64,000 nt of DNA, taken from assembly GCA_003254885.1 (NCBI GenBank), contig QANT01008937.1, positions 1-64,000 on the forward strand, written 5' to 3'. Shown one piece after another: positions 1-12,719 of the stretch. Below the pieces are notes generated by a model. The model worked only from the letters and a program-made list of their open reading frames with translations. It did no database searches and had not been told where the DNA came from. This DNA comes from Purshia tridentata (Eukaryota > Streptophyta > Magnoliopsida > Rosales > Rosaceae). Numbering within the stretch: position 1 is the first letter of the stretch; every line of letters starts with the position of its first letter. Both the position numbers and the translations under genes were made by a program.

Positions 1-3000
1 GGATTTTTCAGACGTGATGCCTCCAAAATTGCCAAAGCACCTTCCTCCTCGACGCGAAATTGATCATAGGATCGAATTGGTGCCTGGCGCTCGGCCTCCT
101 GCCCAAGCTCCTTATAGGATGGCACCTTCAGAATTGGCGGAGCTGCGGAAGCAATTAGATGAGTTGTTGGATGCTGGCTTGATCCAACCTTCGAAAGCTC
201 CCTATGGTGCTCCCGTTCTATTTCAAAAGATGGCGGATGGATCCTTGAGGAGTGCGTGGACTATCGAGCATTAAACAAGGTGACTTGCAAAAATAAGTAC
301 CCTGTCCCTAATGTTTCAGATTTGTTTGATCGATTGTCCAAAGCTTCTTATTTCACGAAGTTGGATCTACGTTCGGGCTATTGGCAAGTACGCATAGCTG
401 AAGGAGATGAAGCTAAAACAGCTTGTGCTACGAGGTACGGCTCGTATGAGTTTCTCGTTATGCCGTTTGGGCTAACCAACACCCCGGCTACTNTAACCAA
501 CGCCCCGGCTACTTTCTGCAACTTAATGAACGACGTCCTTTATGAGTATTTGGATTTGTTTGTTGTGGTTTATTTGGATGACATAGTCATTTATAGTGAT
601 TGCTTGAAGAATCACTTAAAACACCTTCGGTTGGTTTTCTCATGGCTTAGAGATTATCAACTCTATGTGAAGAAGAAGAAGTGTGAGTTTTGTTGCCAAG
701 AAATTATGTTCTTGGGACATTGGATCAGCAAGGGCAAGATTCGGATGGATGAGAGGAAAGTGAAGGCCATCCTTGATTGGGCAGCACCTACCAAAGTGGC
801 AGATTTGAGATCATTCCTTGGGTTAGCAAACTATTATCGGCGTTTCATCAAAGATTATTCAAAGAAGATGAATCCATTGACAGATTTGCTACGAAAGGAT
901 GTCAAGTGGTGTTGGACCGAAAAATGCAATGAGGCATTTGAAGAAGTGAAGCATGCTGTGGCTTCGGAACCTATCCTTAGGTTGCCTGACTTCGAGTTAC
1001 CCTTTGAAGTTCATACAGATGCTTCTGATAGAGCACTTGCCGGTGTGTTGATTCAAGAGGGGCATCCGATTGCCTTTGAAAGTCAGAAACTGAAGGACGC
1101 TGAGCAGCGGTATTCCACTCATGAGAAAGAGATGGCAGCTGTTGTGCATTGTTTGAAGACTTGGAGGCACTATTTGTTAGGTGCCCTATTTACGGTGGTG
1201 ACTGACAACATTGCGAATACGTACTTCAAATCTCAAAGGAAGTTTTCTCCAAAACAAGCACGTTGGCAAGAATTCTTGGCGGAGTTTGATTTTGTGTGGG
1301 TGCATAAGCCTGGAAGGCAAAATTAGGTTGCGGATGCACTAAGCCGCAAAGAAGTACAAGAGTTTGTGGTGACATTGACACTTGTAGAATCAGATTTCCT
1401 AGAAAGAATTCGAGTGGCTGCCAAGTTAGATGATGCTTATATGAAGATCCATGAACAAGTAGAGAAAGGCCATGTTCAAAGATATTGGATCGAAGATGAC
1501 TTGATGTATGCCAAAGGTGGGCGAGTTTATGTTCTAAGCGGGGGAGGACTTCGCAAGGAGCTGTTGCGTGAGATGCACGACTCGCAATGGGCTGGACATC
1601 CAGGTATTGATCGGATGCTAGCTTTGGTTTCAAGGTCATACTTTTGGCCTAAGATGGATGAAGACATCTAAGCCTATGTGAGGACTTGCTTGGTGTGCCA
1701 ACAAGACAAGTTCAAAAGAAAGAAGGAGGCAGGTCTACTTCAACCTTTGCGCATTCCCGCAAAGCCTTGGCAATTGGTATCCATGGATTTTATTACCAAC
1801 TTGCCAAAGGTTGAAAACATGCGTTCTATCTTGGTGGTAGTTGATCTGTTTTCTAAGTATGCGGTGTTTATTGCAACACCCCATGCTTGTTCTGCGGATG
1901 TGGTAGCAGTTTTGTTCTACAAAAACGTGGTCAAGTACTTTGGGTTGCCGAAAGATATCATTAGCGATCGTAATGCTCGGTTTACTGGTAGATTATGGAC
2001 GACTTTGTTCAACATGATAGGGTCCGAGTTAAAGTTCTCCACAGCAAATCATCCTCAAACTGATGGCCAAATGGAGAGGATGAATCAATTGTTGGAAGAA
2101 TATTTGCGGCATTATGTGACAGCAAGCCAAAAGAATTGGGTGGAGCTGTTGGAATCTGCACAGTTCTGTTATAACTTGCATCGATCATCGGCAACAGGCA
2201 TGAGTCCATTTGAGTTGGCCATGGGCCAACAACCTCGCACTCCTATAGATGTGGTGGCTCAAAGAACGGGTGGAAAATGCCCAGCGGCATATCGATTTGC
2301 ACGCTCCAAACAAGAGATGTTAGAGGAAGCCCAAGATAGCTTGGCAAAAGCTAATTGAAGAATGAAGAAATATACCGACAAGGGGCGAAGACCATTGGAG
2401 TTTCAAGCTAGGGATAAAGTTTTTCTTAAACTTACTCCCTAGATTTGGAAAAAGATCAGTAGCAAGACCGTGCATAAAGGGCTAATTCCGAGATATGATG
2501 GCCCCTTTGAAGTTATGAAGTGGGTGGGAAACATAGCCTATCAGTTGAAGCTACCAGATCGGTTGAAGATTCATTCGACATTCCATGTTAGCTTCTTGAA
2601 GCCTTTTCATGAAGATGCTGGAGATGCATCTTGAAGTCAAGCAAGGAGAGCCCCACCGATGATCTGAAAGCAGTTTGACAAAGAAGTTGAGAAGATTCTT
2701 GCTCATCGGACGGAGGGCCAAAGCAAGAAAAATTGAAGGACTTTTTACTTAGTCCAATGGAAAGGAGAAAGTGATGTGGAAGCTAGTTGGGAGAAAGATG
2801 TTACCTTGTGGCAGTTTGAAAAACAACTACAAGAGTATGTGGAGGCTAATCCGACGAGGACATCGAGCTCTTCAAGTGGGGGAGGTTTGTAAGACCCTCG
2901 CAAGGTCCCTTGGGACCATAAACCTCAACATAGGAGGGATGTCGAGCAAGGTGCGCTAACGTGACGAGAACGCACCTCAGCAAATGCCGGAAGTCGTGAA

Positions 3001-3583
3001 GGCAAAGTGTTGAACACTTATGCTGAAGATCGCACACAAGCGATACATGGCGAAGCATGCAGCTGAAGCGAGCAGCTCGTGCATGCATGTGAAGCAAGCA
3101 CCTAGAGACTTGGTCAAAGGAGGTGGAAAATATCTCTTGGTGGAAGAGTTCAAATTGGACTTGACAACCTTGTGTGAACACAAGTAGGCAAGTGGGCAAG
3201 TGGCCTTTGTGTGTGTGAATGCAAGGTGGCAAAACAAGTTGGCAAGTGGTGCAACCACTTACACTAGTTGGCTTTTTGCCAAGCAATCTCTATAAATAGC
3301 TTGGAGGAGGCAAGCTTAAAAGGGGATGCAATTTCGTGTGGAAATTGTAAGAGAGTGTTAGTGAGAGAAAAGCACAATTGTATTGAGTGTGTAATCTTGT
3401 ATGTCCTTAATTTGTTATCAATAAATATTGGAAGGAGATTTTCTGTAAACACTTGTTGCATACTTTACTATTATGTCATGTAAACACTCGTGGGAAGGTT
3501 GAGTGTGAGGCAAGAGTGCGTCACACTGCCATAACTTGGGCAGTTTGTGTGATTGGATAAGGTCGAAAATTTATCTTTGTTAT
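1..3583 (+). mobile_element. Family-A Ty3/gypsy LTR retroelement, left end outside the window
   Basis: This is a fossil chromodomain-type Ty3/gypsy element. Recognisable parts in order are reverse transcriptase (about 100-880, with the YLDD-type catalytic box), RNase H (about 980-1350), integrase with its zinc-binding and catalytic core regions (about 1560-2250), a C-terminal chromodomain-like segment (about 2450-2870), a polypurine tract (2875-2887) and a 3' LTR. The order RT, RNase H, integrase is diagnostic of Ty3/gypsy. It is clearly broken, with several breaks, and its 5' LTR, gag and protease lie beyond the left edge. The minus-strand copy at about 6765-12720 is the same family, judged by protein similarity and the shared polypurine tract and LTR start. 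The right boundary is uncertain by about 50 bp. Confidence 0.93.
2888..3583 (+). repeat. 3' LTR of the first family-A element
   Basis: The LTR opens with TGTAAGACCC directly after a polypurine tract. The same start is seen in the LTR of the minus-strand family-A copy. It contains a TATA-like box (about 3290, CTATAAATAGC) and an AATAAA-like signal (about 3419-3425). The end is placed by the shared GGTCGAAAATT stretch near 3561, which lies close to the LTR end in the other copy. A few tens of bases more could belong to it. It is about 700 bp, against 1200 bp in the other copy. Confidence 0.7.
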
Positions 3584-3776
3584 AATAAGTATAGTCTTGT
3601 GAGAGTTTCCAGGGATGACCCCCACAAACATTAAATATGAGGACAAAATTTGCTCAATCAAAACTTACCAATTTATCATCAACAAAAATAACAAAGTACA
3701 AAAATCAAGATTATCAACTCATAAATTATTTTAGTCAAATGAACAATATCTAAAATTTTAAGGTAGCCCAGCCTAG

Positions 3777-4222
3777 TGTTACAGCCCGCTTACGAGAGGC
3801 TATTCCGAGCCCAAGGCTCGCTCGTGAGAGAGCCCAATCCATTGTACTTGTATAATTTTGGAACCTTCTAAACTTGTGAATGTCCAGATTCGATGTATAG
3901 GGGTAGGTAGGATATTTTTCTTATTGTAATATGGACTGTTAGATCAATTTTATCTTAACCGTTCAATAAGGGTATGTAGGAGTAAGGAATTGCATATAAA
4001 GGGGGAGACCTCATTTGGCCAAACCGCCTCAGAAATACAAACACATTCTCCCAAATCACTCTCTAGTGTTCTTTGGTGTTCTTGAGTGTTCATCTCTTGT
4101 TCTCGTAGATTTGTGTTGTTTGATCTACTTTGGCAAGTGTTTGGTTGACTTAACTTGTTCTAGGAGGTGATCAAGTCTAAGGCTGCACGGGTGGAAGACT
4201 CCAAAATAGTCATCCCGTGACA
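3777..4222 (+). repeat. 5' LTR of the truncated family-B element
   Basis: The repeat is bounded by TGTTACAGCC at the left and CCCGTGACA at the right, immediately before a primer site close to TGGTATCAGAGC. A TATA-like box (CATATAAAGG, about 3992) lies upstream of the presumed R region. The last 90 bp are close to the end of the LTR at 15375-15966, which links the two elements as subfamilies. The upstream parts differ. Confidence 0.75.
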
Positions 4223-6765
4223 ATTGGTATCAAAGTAGGTTCGAGATGGCGGATGAGGTGGTGACTCGCATAGTAGACATGACAAACGTCATTGTGGAGC
4301 GTGGTGGCGAGAAGCCCAAGAGGAGCAAGTCAAAGGATGTGGTCGGTGCGATGGAGGGGCGGCTTTCAAGGATGGAGAAGGCCATGGTAGATTTTGAGAC
4401 TTGGCTTGAGGAAGATGTTCTTGAGATGGAGACCCTTAAGGCAATGGCAAAAGATCTTAAGGGAGAATTCCAAGGTGCACTCACCTCTCTTACAAACACA
4501 ATCCGGCTGGTAGTTAAGGAGAAGCTTGGCCAGTACCTTGCTGAGTTCACTACTATCCATGAGGAGATGAATGACATGAAGGGAGACTGGACCCTATGCA
4601 AGAGGGCAGTGCTTAACAATTTACATGGGCCTAGAGAGCCGAAGATGGATGCTTTCAAGCTTACATCCTTTAATGGGAAGAGGGAAGCGAAGGAGCTAGA
4701 TACCTTCTTGTGGAACATGGAGAGGTACTTCAAGTACTTAAGGATGGATGAAGATGAGTTGAAGATCTCAACAGCAACCTTTTTCCTCACTGACAATGTC
4801 CTTATGCAGTGGCGTAGAAGAAGCATGGAAATATAGGAAGGTATATTTACTCTCACCACTTGGAATGAGTTTAAAGCTGACATTAAGCTACATTTTTATC
4901 CTGAGAATGCTAGATTTGAAGCTAAGTAGAAGCTTAGGTGGTTGAAGCAGACTAGCTCTATTAAAGACTATGTGGCTGAGTTCACCAATCTACTATTTGA
5001 AATTTCCACCATGAATGAGGAAGACAAGCTTGTATACTTCATAGATGGACTTCAACCTTGGGCAAGACTGAACCTAACAAATCCACCTGGAGAAATAAAA
5101 GGGATTGTAAGAAGGAGAGATTTGGTCCTATAGCATGCTACTTTTGTGATGGACCTCATATAATACGTGACTGCCCAAAGAAGAAGGATTTGAATGCTAT
5201 GATTCGTGGAGAAGATTCTGAGGAGTTGAAGGAAGAGGAACATATGGGTTCTCTTCAACAGTTTGCGGCTGTGCAAGCTCAACTTACCCAGTCCACAACC
5301 CAAGTTTGAGGTGTGATGTACGTGGACATCGTGGTGGAAGGCATGTTGACTTGTGCATTCGTGGATACTGGAGCATCTCATAACTTCATGGCTGTAACGG
5401 AGGCAAAGAAACTTGGACTTCAAGTTTCCAAGATAGGCGGCAATGTTAAGGCAATGAACTTTGCTGCAAAGCCAATTATGGGGGTAGCTCATGGTGTGAA
5501 GCTACAAAATGAAGCTACAAATAGGTGCATGGAGTGGATCGACTGATTTCTCTATGTTCCCCATGGATGACCATGGTATTGTACTTGGGATGGATTTCGT
5601 GGATAAGATAAAAGCTTTTCCTATTTCGCACTATAATTTTATATGTATAACGCAGGATGAGACATTGCCATGCTTCGTGCCAGGTGGAGAGGCATACAAG
5701 ACCTGAGACTAAGTTCCTATCGGCAATGCAACTCGCAAGGTCATGGAAGAAGGGTGAAATGACCTTCTTAACAACTTGAAGGAAGGAAGTGATAGGGATA
5801 TTTTGCATAACTTACCCCACAATGTAGAGCAAGTACTGATTAAGTATGCAGATGTGATACCCAAAGATTTACCAAGCAAGCTACCACCTAGAAGGGAGGT
5901 GGACCTTGCTATTGAGTTAGAAAATGGTGCCAAACCACCAGCGAAGGCTCCTTATAGAATGTCCCCTCTAGAGTAGGAGGAATTGAGGAAGTAGTTGAAG
6001 CAATTGCTCGTTGTTGGGTACATCCAACCATCTAAAGCTTCTTATAGCGCCCCAGTCTTGTTCCAGAAGAAGAAGGATGGCTCATTAAAGATGGGCATTG
6101 ACTACCATGCACTAAACAAGGTGACCATAAAAAACAAGTATCTCATTCCCTGATTGTAGACTTATTTGACCAGCTAGGAGGAGCAAGGTACTTCACCAAA
6201 CTAGACCTTCGCTCAGGATACTACCAAGTCAGGATTGTCTTAGGGGATAAGCCCAAAACCACTTGTGTGACACGGTATGGGTCGTACGAATTTCTAGTCA
6301 TGCCATTCAAACTCACTAATGCCCCTGCCACCTTTTGCACGCTAATGAATGAGGTATTCTACCCTTGGATAATTTTGTTGTAGTTTATATTAATGACATT
6401 GTGGTTCATACTAACTCCTTGGAGGAACATATGGAACATCTAAAATTTGTCTTCCAAATTCTTCGTGAAATGAGCTTTATGTGAAGAGGGAGAAGTGCTT
6501 GTTCGCTCAAGAGGAAGTTGAGTAATTAGGGCACAAAATCAAGGGTGGACAATTGATGATGGATATAAACAAGGTGAAAGCTATACAAAAGTGGGAGCTG
6601 CCAACCAAGGTTACAATCCTCAGTTCTTTTCTTGGGTTGGTTAACTATTACCGACGCTTTATTCAAGGCTACTCAGCTAGAGCATACCCCTTAACAGACT
6701 TACTAAAGAATAGTAGGGCATGGTTATAGACCAAGGGGTGTTAGCACGCTTTTGAGGAGGATCTT
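3777..6765 (+). mobile_element. Family-B Ty3/gypsy element, right part lost
   Basis: This is an old, broken Ty3/gypsy fossil related to the intact-looking element at 15375-21218. Parts seen are a 5' LTR (3777-4222), a tRNA-Met primer site just after it, a gag region (about 4246-5130), a CCHC zinc knuckle (about 5140-5180), an aspartic protease region (about 5320-5420), reverse transcriptase (about 5900-6660) and the start of RNase H. Integrase, chromodomain and 3' LTR are missing: at about 6760-6768 the sequence switches to the tail of the minus-strand family-A element. It carries many breaks and is visibly older than its relative on the right. Confidence 0.9.
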
Positions 6766-9700
6766 CAGCATCCTCATGAAATTGTTTGAGGAAGCTAACA
6801 TGGAAAGTAGGATGTATCTACAAGTGATTTGGTAGCTTTAACCGATAGGCAACATTCCCAACTTGTTTGATTATCTCAAATGAACCATTATATCTCGGAA
6901 TTAATCCTTTATGCACGGTTTTGCTACTTATCTTTTTCCAGATTTGGGGAGTAAGCTTAAGGAAAACTTTGTTCCCAACCTGAAATTCCAACGGCCTCCG
7001 CCCTTTATTAGCATATTTCTTTATTCTCCGGATTGCTTTAAATAAACTATCTTGAGCTTCTTCCAGCAACTCTTGCTTGGAGCGAGCAAACCGATATGTT
7101 GTTGGACACCTTGCTCCCGTTGGTTGTATAGCAATTTCTTGAGGGGTGCGGGGTTGTTAGCCTATAGCCAATTCGAATGGACTCATCCCCGTAGCCGAAG
7201 ATCGATGAAGGTTGTAGAAAACTGAGCAAATTTCAAGAGTTCCACCCAATTCTTCTGACTTGCCTTCACATAATGTCTGAGATATTCTTCTAATAGCTGA
7301 TTCATCCTTTCAGTTTGTCCATTCGTTTGAGGATGGTTGGCTGTAGATAACTTCAGTTCAAACCCCATCATGTTGAACAAGGCAGTCCAAAATCTACCAG
7401 TGGACCTTGCATCACGATTACTTGTGATATCTTTCTACAATCCAAAGTACATCTGTAGGACAAGCATGTGGTTCTGTAATGAACACAGCATACTTTGAGA
7501 ATCAATCAACCACCACCAAAATATAGCTCATTCCATTGACCTTTGGCAAGTTAGTGATGAAGTCCATCGACACTGATTGCCAAGGTTTCTCGGGTATGGG
7601 CAGTGGCTATAATAAACCCACTTCTTTTTTTCTCTCAAATTTATCTTGTCGACAAATCAAACAAGTTTTGACATAGGTTTCAATCTTTGGCCAATAATAA
7701 GACCTTGAAACCAAGGCTAACATCTGCTCAATTCCAGGATGTCTAGCCCATTGCGGGTCATGCATCTCTTGGATCAGTTCTTTGCGAAGTTTGCCCCTAC
7801 TAGGAACATAAACTCTTCTGCCTTTAGCATACACCAAGTCATCTTCCAAATAAAATCTTCGAACAAGTCCCTCCCTGACCTGCTCTTGAATCTTTGTGTA
7901 TGCAATATCCAACTTGGATATTTCTTGAATTCTGTCTAAGAAATCCGAATGTACAAGAGTCAAGGCAACAACATACTCTTGCACATCCTTGAGACTTAAT
8001 GCATCTGCCACTTGATTCTGCCTCCTAGGTTTGTGCACCCATACAAAATCAAACTCAGCCAAAAACTCTTGCCACCGTGCTTGTTTAGGGGACAACTTAT
8101 TTTGAGTCTTGAAATAGGTGTTGGCAACATTGTCCGTCACCATCATAAAGTGGGTACCCAACAAGTAGTGTCTCCATACTTTTAAGCAATGCATCACTGC
8201 AGCCATCTCCTTTTCATGAGTTGAATAACGTTGCTCGACATCCTTCAACTTTTGGCTCTCAAAGGCAACAGGATGTCCTTCTTGGACTAGCACCCCCACA
8301 AGTGCTCTATCTGATGCATCTGTGTGAACTTCAAAAGGCAATTCGAAGTTAGGCAGCCTAAGGATAGGTTCCGAAGCCACTACTTGCTTCGCTTTTTCAA
8401 ATGCCTCTTCACACTTTTCTGTCCAGCACTATTTGTTGTCTTTTAGCAGCAAATCTACCAAGGGATTCACCTTCCTTGAATAATCTTTGATAAAACGACG
8501 ATAATAATTTGCCAAGCTAAGAAAAGATCTCAAATCCAACACTTTAGTAGGTGCTGGCCAATCAAGGATGGCCTTCACTTTCTTCTCATCCCTTCGTATC
8601 TTGCCTTTGCTAATCCAATGCCCCAAGAACATGATTTCTTGGCAGCAGAATTCATACTTCTCCTTCTTCACATAGAGTTGATAATTTCTAAGCCATGAAA
8701 AAACCAACTAAAGGTGTTTTGAGTGATTTTCCAAGCAATCACTGTAGATAACTATGAGTATACCATAACAAACGAATCCAAATACTCATAAAGGACATCA
8801 TTCATTAGATTGCAGAAAGTAGCCAGGGTGTTGGTTAACCCAAACAACAGAACAAGGAACTCATACGAGCCATAACTCATAACACAAGCAGTTTTAGCTT
8901 CATCTCCTTCAGCAATGCACACTTGCTAGTAGCATGAACGTAGATGCAACTTCGTTAGGCTTTGGACAATCGATCAAACAAATCTGACACGTTTGAAACA
9001 GGGTACTTATTCTTGATTGTAACCTTGTTCAAAGCACGGTAGTCCACACACATCCTCATTGAGCCATCTGATTTCTTTTGAAACGACATCGGGGCACCAA
9101 AGGGAGCTTTTGAAGGTTGAGGGAGCCTAGCATCCAACAACTCATTTAATTACTTTCTCAGCTCTGCCAATTCTGGAGGTGCCATTTTATAAGGAGCTTG
9201 TGCAAGGGGGGTCTTGCACCAGGGACCAACTCAATCTTAAGATGAATGGCACATTGAGGACGGACTTGTTTGGGTAGCTTTGAGGGCATCACATCCGCAT
9301 ATTCCTCCAACACTTGAGCCACACAATCTGGAACATCAACAACTTTGTCTGTCTTGATCTCAATCAAGGTAGCCAAGTATGTCACTTCCTTTTTTTTCAA
9401 TCCCTTCTCTACTTGCGCGGTAGATAGCATACCATGCTGCTGTTGAACTTCTAACTTTTCCTTGCTCATATCAACTACAAAGACAAAGCATGGAGAGTCT
9501 CCTTCTACAATCACTAGCCCATAAAGATAAGGCATCAAATAAACCTTTGCTTGGACAAAGAATTCAATTCCAAGTATGACATCAAAGTCATCCATTGGGA
9601 CAGCCATCATGTTACTATGACATCAAAGTCATCCATTGGAACAGCCATCATGGTGCATTGTCCCTCCCAAGAACCCACCTTGAGAGTAACCACCGCTGAT

Positions 9701-11089
9701 CCACATATAGGGGCAGCTTCCGAGTTCACGGCCTTGAGAGTGCTCGTACTCTTGGTGAGAGTCAAGCCAAGTCTCTGCACCTCTCTCATAGCTATGAAAT
9801 TGTTGGTAGCACCGCTGTCCACCATGGCATACGTCTCCTTTTCATTTATCGAAGCAGCCACATACATCAATCCCTTTTTTGGTTGAGTAGGGACTGAAGT
9901 GATGGCTGTCAACCGCAACGGGTTCATTCGAGGTTGCACACCCGCATCCTCCTTTATTGAATCATCCGTTGTATTCTCCGCAACTAGGGCACTTAACTTC
10001 TCCCTTTTCGGGCAGTCCTTCACGCGATGAGGACCATTGCAAAGAAAACAACCAGTGGGCTTAGCAACGCTTGTACTCGAGCTCCCACCAGATTTGGACT
10101 TCTCCGGACCATCTCGCCTCTTCCAATCTTTGTTCTTACTCCATGAACTCTTCTTGGAACTAGTAGCCTTCCCGGTGTCCTTCTTTCCGTCATACGGCTT
10201 CTTCTTATCAGAAGAAGTACTTCCCGATTTGAAGTCAACCAGCCCTTCTGCCACGGAGATGGCAGTAGGCAAATCTCGCACCCCTTGCCTTCTCAACTCT
10301 GCTTGTGCCCAAGCTTGCAAGCCAGACATAAAATTGAAAAGCTTGTCTTCTTCCGACATGTTCTTTATATCTAGCATTAAAGAACTAAACTGCTTCACAT
10401 ACCCGCGCACCGTGCTAGTATGCTTCAAATTTTTGAGGGATTCCCTTGCAATCCACGCTGTGTTGCCAGGGAGGAATTGATCCCTCAGTTCCTTCCTCAA
10501 GGTTTCCCACGTCTCAATCACGGGTCGACCAGCACTAGCATCATCCGCCATCCGAGTTCGCCACCAAAGCTTTGCATCTCCGGTGAGATACATACTAGTC
10601 ACCGACACCTTCTCCGCTTCAGACACTCGGGCAGCCTTGAAGTACTGCTCCATGTCCCAAACGAAATTCTCAAGGTCCTTGGCATTCCTTTCACCATTGA
10701 AAGGCTTAGGTTCAGGAACCTTGATTTTTGACATGGGTTCTGCTCCCATTGTCTGACCAAGCACCGCCCTCTTCAATAGAGCAACCTCATCCTCAACCTC
10801 CTTGAAGTTTTGTTTGAGGATGTCGGCCAAGGACTCCATGTCCTCCAACATGGCCGAGAACTTGCTGTTCACCTCCTCCGTAAACGAGTCCATCTTCTCG
10901 CGGAGGATGGCATTTTCTTCCCTCAATGCCCAGCATTGTGATGCTATGTTACGAGCATCACCAGTCAGCGGAGTGCCGACAAAGTCTTCGAGTTGTGTAA
11001 GACGCGCCCTTATGTGGTCGTCTCCTCCAGCCATTGTTTTGCCAACAAGAACAACTCGAGTTTCAGCCAACTTAGGCTCTGATACCAAC

Positions 11090-12289
11090 TGTAACAGGGG
11101 CAATTTTCGACCTCCAAATCCTCCCAAATCACCCTTGTTATGGCAGTGTGAAGCCCTCACACTCTCAGCCTTTTCTCTCGTTTATAAGTGGGACACAAGT
11201 AAGAGCATGCACAACACGAATTTACAGGAACTCTATTCCCAACCTTTATTAAACTCAAAGGAATGAAGGTTTTTACACACTCTCAAAACTGTGTTCTCTC
11301 CCTCTTTACCTTTATTAAACTCAAAGGAATGAAGGTTTACACCCTCTCAAAACTGTGTTCTCTCCCTCTTATAACCAGTTCACACAACCTTGAACTGTCT
11401 AGAACTGCCTCTAACAGCCTTCTTACTAAGCTTGCACCTCTTCAAGCTTTAAATAGAGTGTCATGACAGCCTGCTGCCCATCAGCTCGCCCATGCACTCA
11501 AGTGCATTGCTGCCCACACTCTTCCATCATTGCTGATTGCTTTAGCAGCCCTTTCATGCTGCTGCCCACTTAGGCTGATGGCTTGTCAAGGGCCTAGGGT
11601 CTGCCATGATTGCTGCTGCCTTCAGCAGCTTGCTTGCTGCAACATGCCATCATCATGCTGCCAATAGTGACGCCCACTTGCCATCCCATTGACCTGCTGT
11701 CTGCATGTGCAGTGTACTTGAGTGGCTAGCACCAGCCACCTGCCAGCTTGCTTCATCATGAAGCCCACCAGGCTGCTGCCCTCCTGACACAGCTGCCTGC
11801 CAGCTTGCTTCATCATGCAGCCCACCAGGCTGCTGCCCTCCTGACACAGCTGCCTGCCATCTTGCTTCATCATGAAGCCCACTAGGCTGCTGCCTTCCTG
11901 ACACAGCTGCCTGCCAGCTTGCTTCATCATGAAGCCCACTAGGCTGCTGCCTTCCTGACACAGCTGCCTGCACCTTGGCTGACTGCATGGTTGGCTCAAT
12001 GATACCAACATGTGCTGACTCCTTGAGTGACATGCCCCAGCAGCTTGCTTTCATGCAAAGCATCCCATGCTGCTGTCTCCTTGGCCTAGCCAACTCGCCC
12101 ACATGTGCATGGCAGCACCTTAAGCCAATTCTCAGCCACCAAGCCCTAGGCATCCGTCCAAGCTCAACGCATGTCCCGCGCATGCTATCTTTGTCTCGAT
12201 GGTGCGAGTGCTCACCACTAACGCACCGTGCCCACGACATTCGCCCAATGCCGAGGCCAAGGTCCATAGGACCTTGTAAGGGTCTTACA
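11090..12289 (-). repeat. 1.2-kb LTR of the minus-strand family-A element
   Basis: On the minus strand it starts TGTAAGACCC after a polypurine tract (12290-12302) and ends CCCCTGTTACA just before a primer site matching TTGGTATCAGAGCC. Both flanks are internal element sequence. The LTR is about 500 bp longer than the other family-A LTR in the window, partly because of a four-copy 57-bp tandem repeat. Confidence 0.8.
11741..11968. repeat. 57-bp minisatellite, four copies, inside an LTR
   Basis: Units begin at 11741, 11798, 11855 and 11912 with TGCCAGCTTG or TGCCATCTTG, spaced exactly 57 bp apart, with only a few substitutions between copies. The array lies wholly inside the family-A LTR. It yields repeat-like ORFs on both strands, which are not genes. 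Confidence 0.92.
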
Positions 12290-12719
12290 AACCACCCCCA
12301 CTAGAAGAGCCCGACGTCCTCGTCGGATTCGAGTCCAAATACTCCCGTATCTGTTTTTCAAACTGCCACAAAGTTACATCCCTTTCCCAGCTAACCTCCG
12401 AGCTGTTACCCCCTTTCCATTGAACTAAGTAATTAGTTCTTCGATTTTTCTTGCTCTGACCTTCAGTCCTATGAGCGAGTATCTTCTCGACTTCCTTGTC
12501 AAATTGTTTTCGAACAACAGGAGGGGCTCTCCTTGCTTGACTTTGAGAAGGATCCTCAACATCCTCATGGAAGGGTTTGAGGAAGCTAACATGAAAAGTG
12601 GGATGGATCTTCAAGCGATCCGGTAGCTTCAGCCGATAGGCAACATTCCCAACTCGTTTGATGATTTCAAACGGCCCATCGTATCTCGGGATCAACCCTC
12701 TATGTGCTGCCTTGCTAAT

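Noticed and set aside
11741-11968. Regular repeats reminiscent of a CRISPR array
   Set aside because: The units are contiguous with no unique spacers, and the DNA is plant nuclear.
11622-12267. Repeat-bearing ORFs of 129 and 204 codons on the minus strand
   Set aside because: They lie inside an LTR and are created by the 57-bp array, whose length is a multiple of three.
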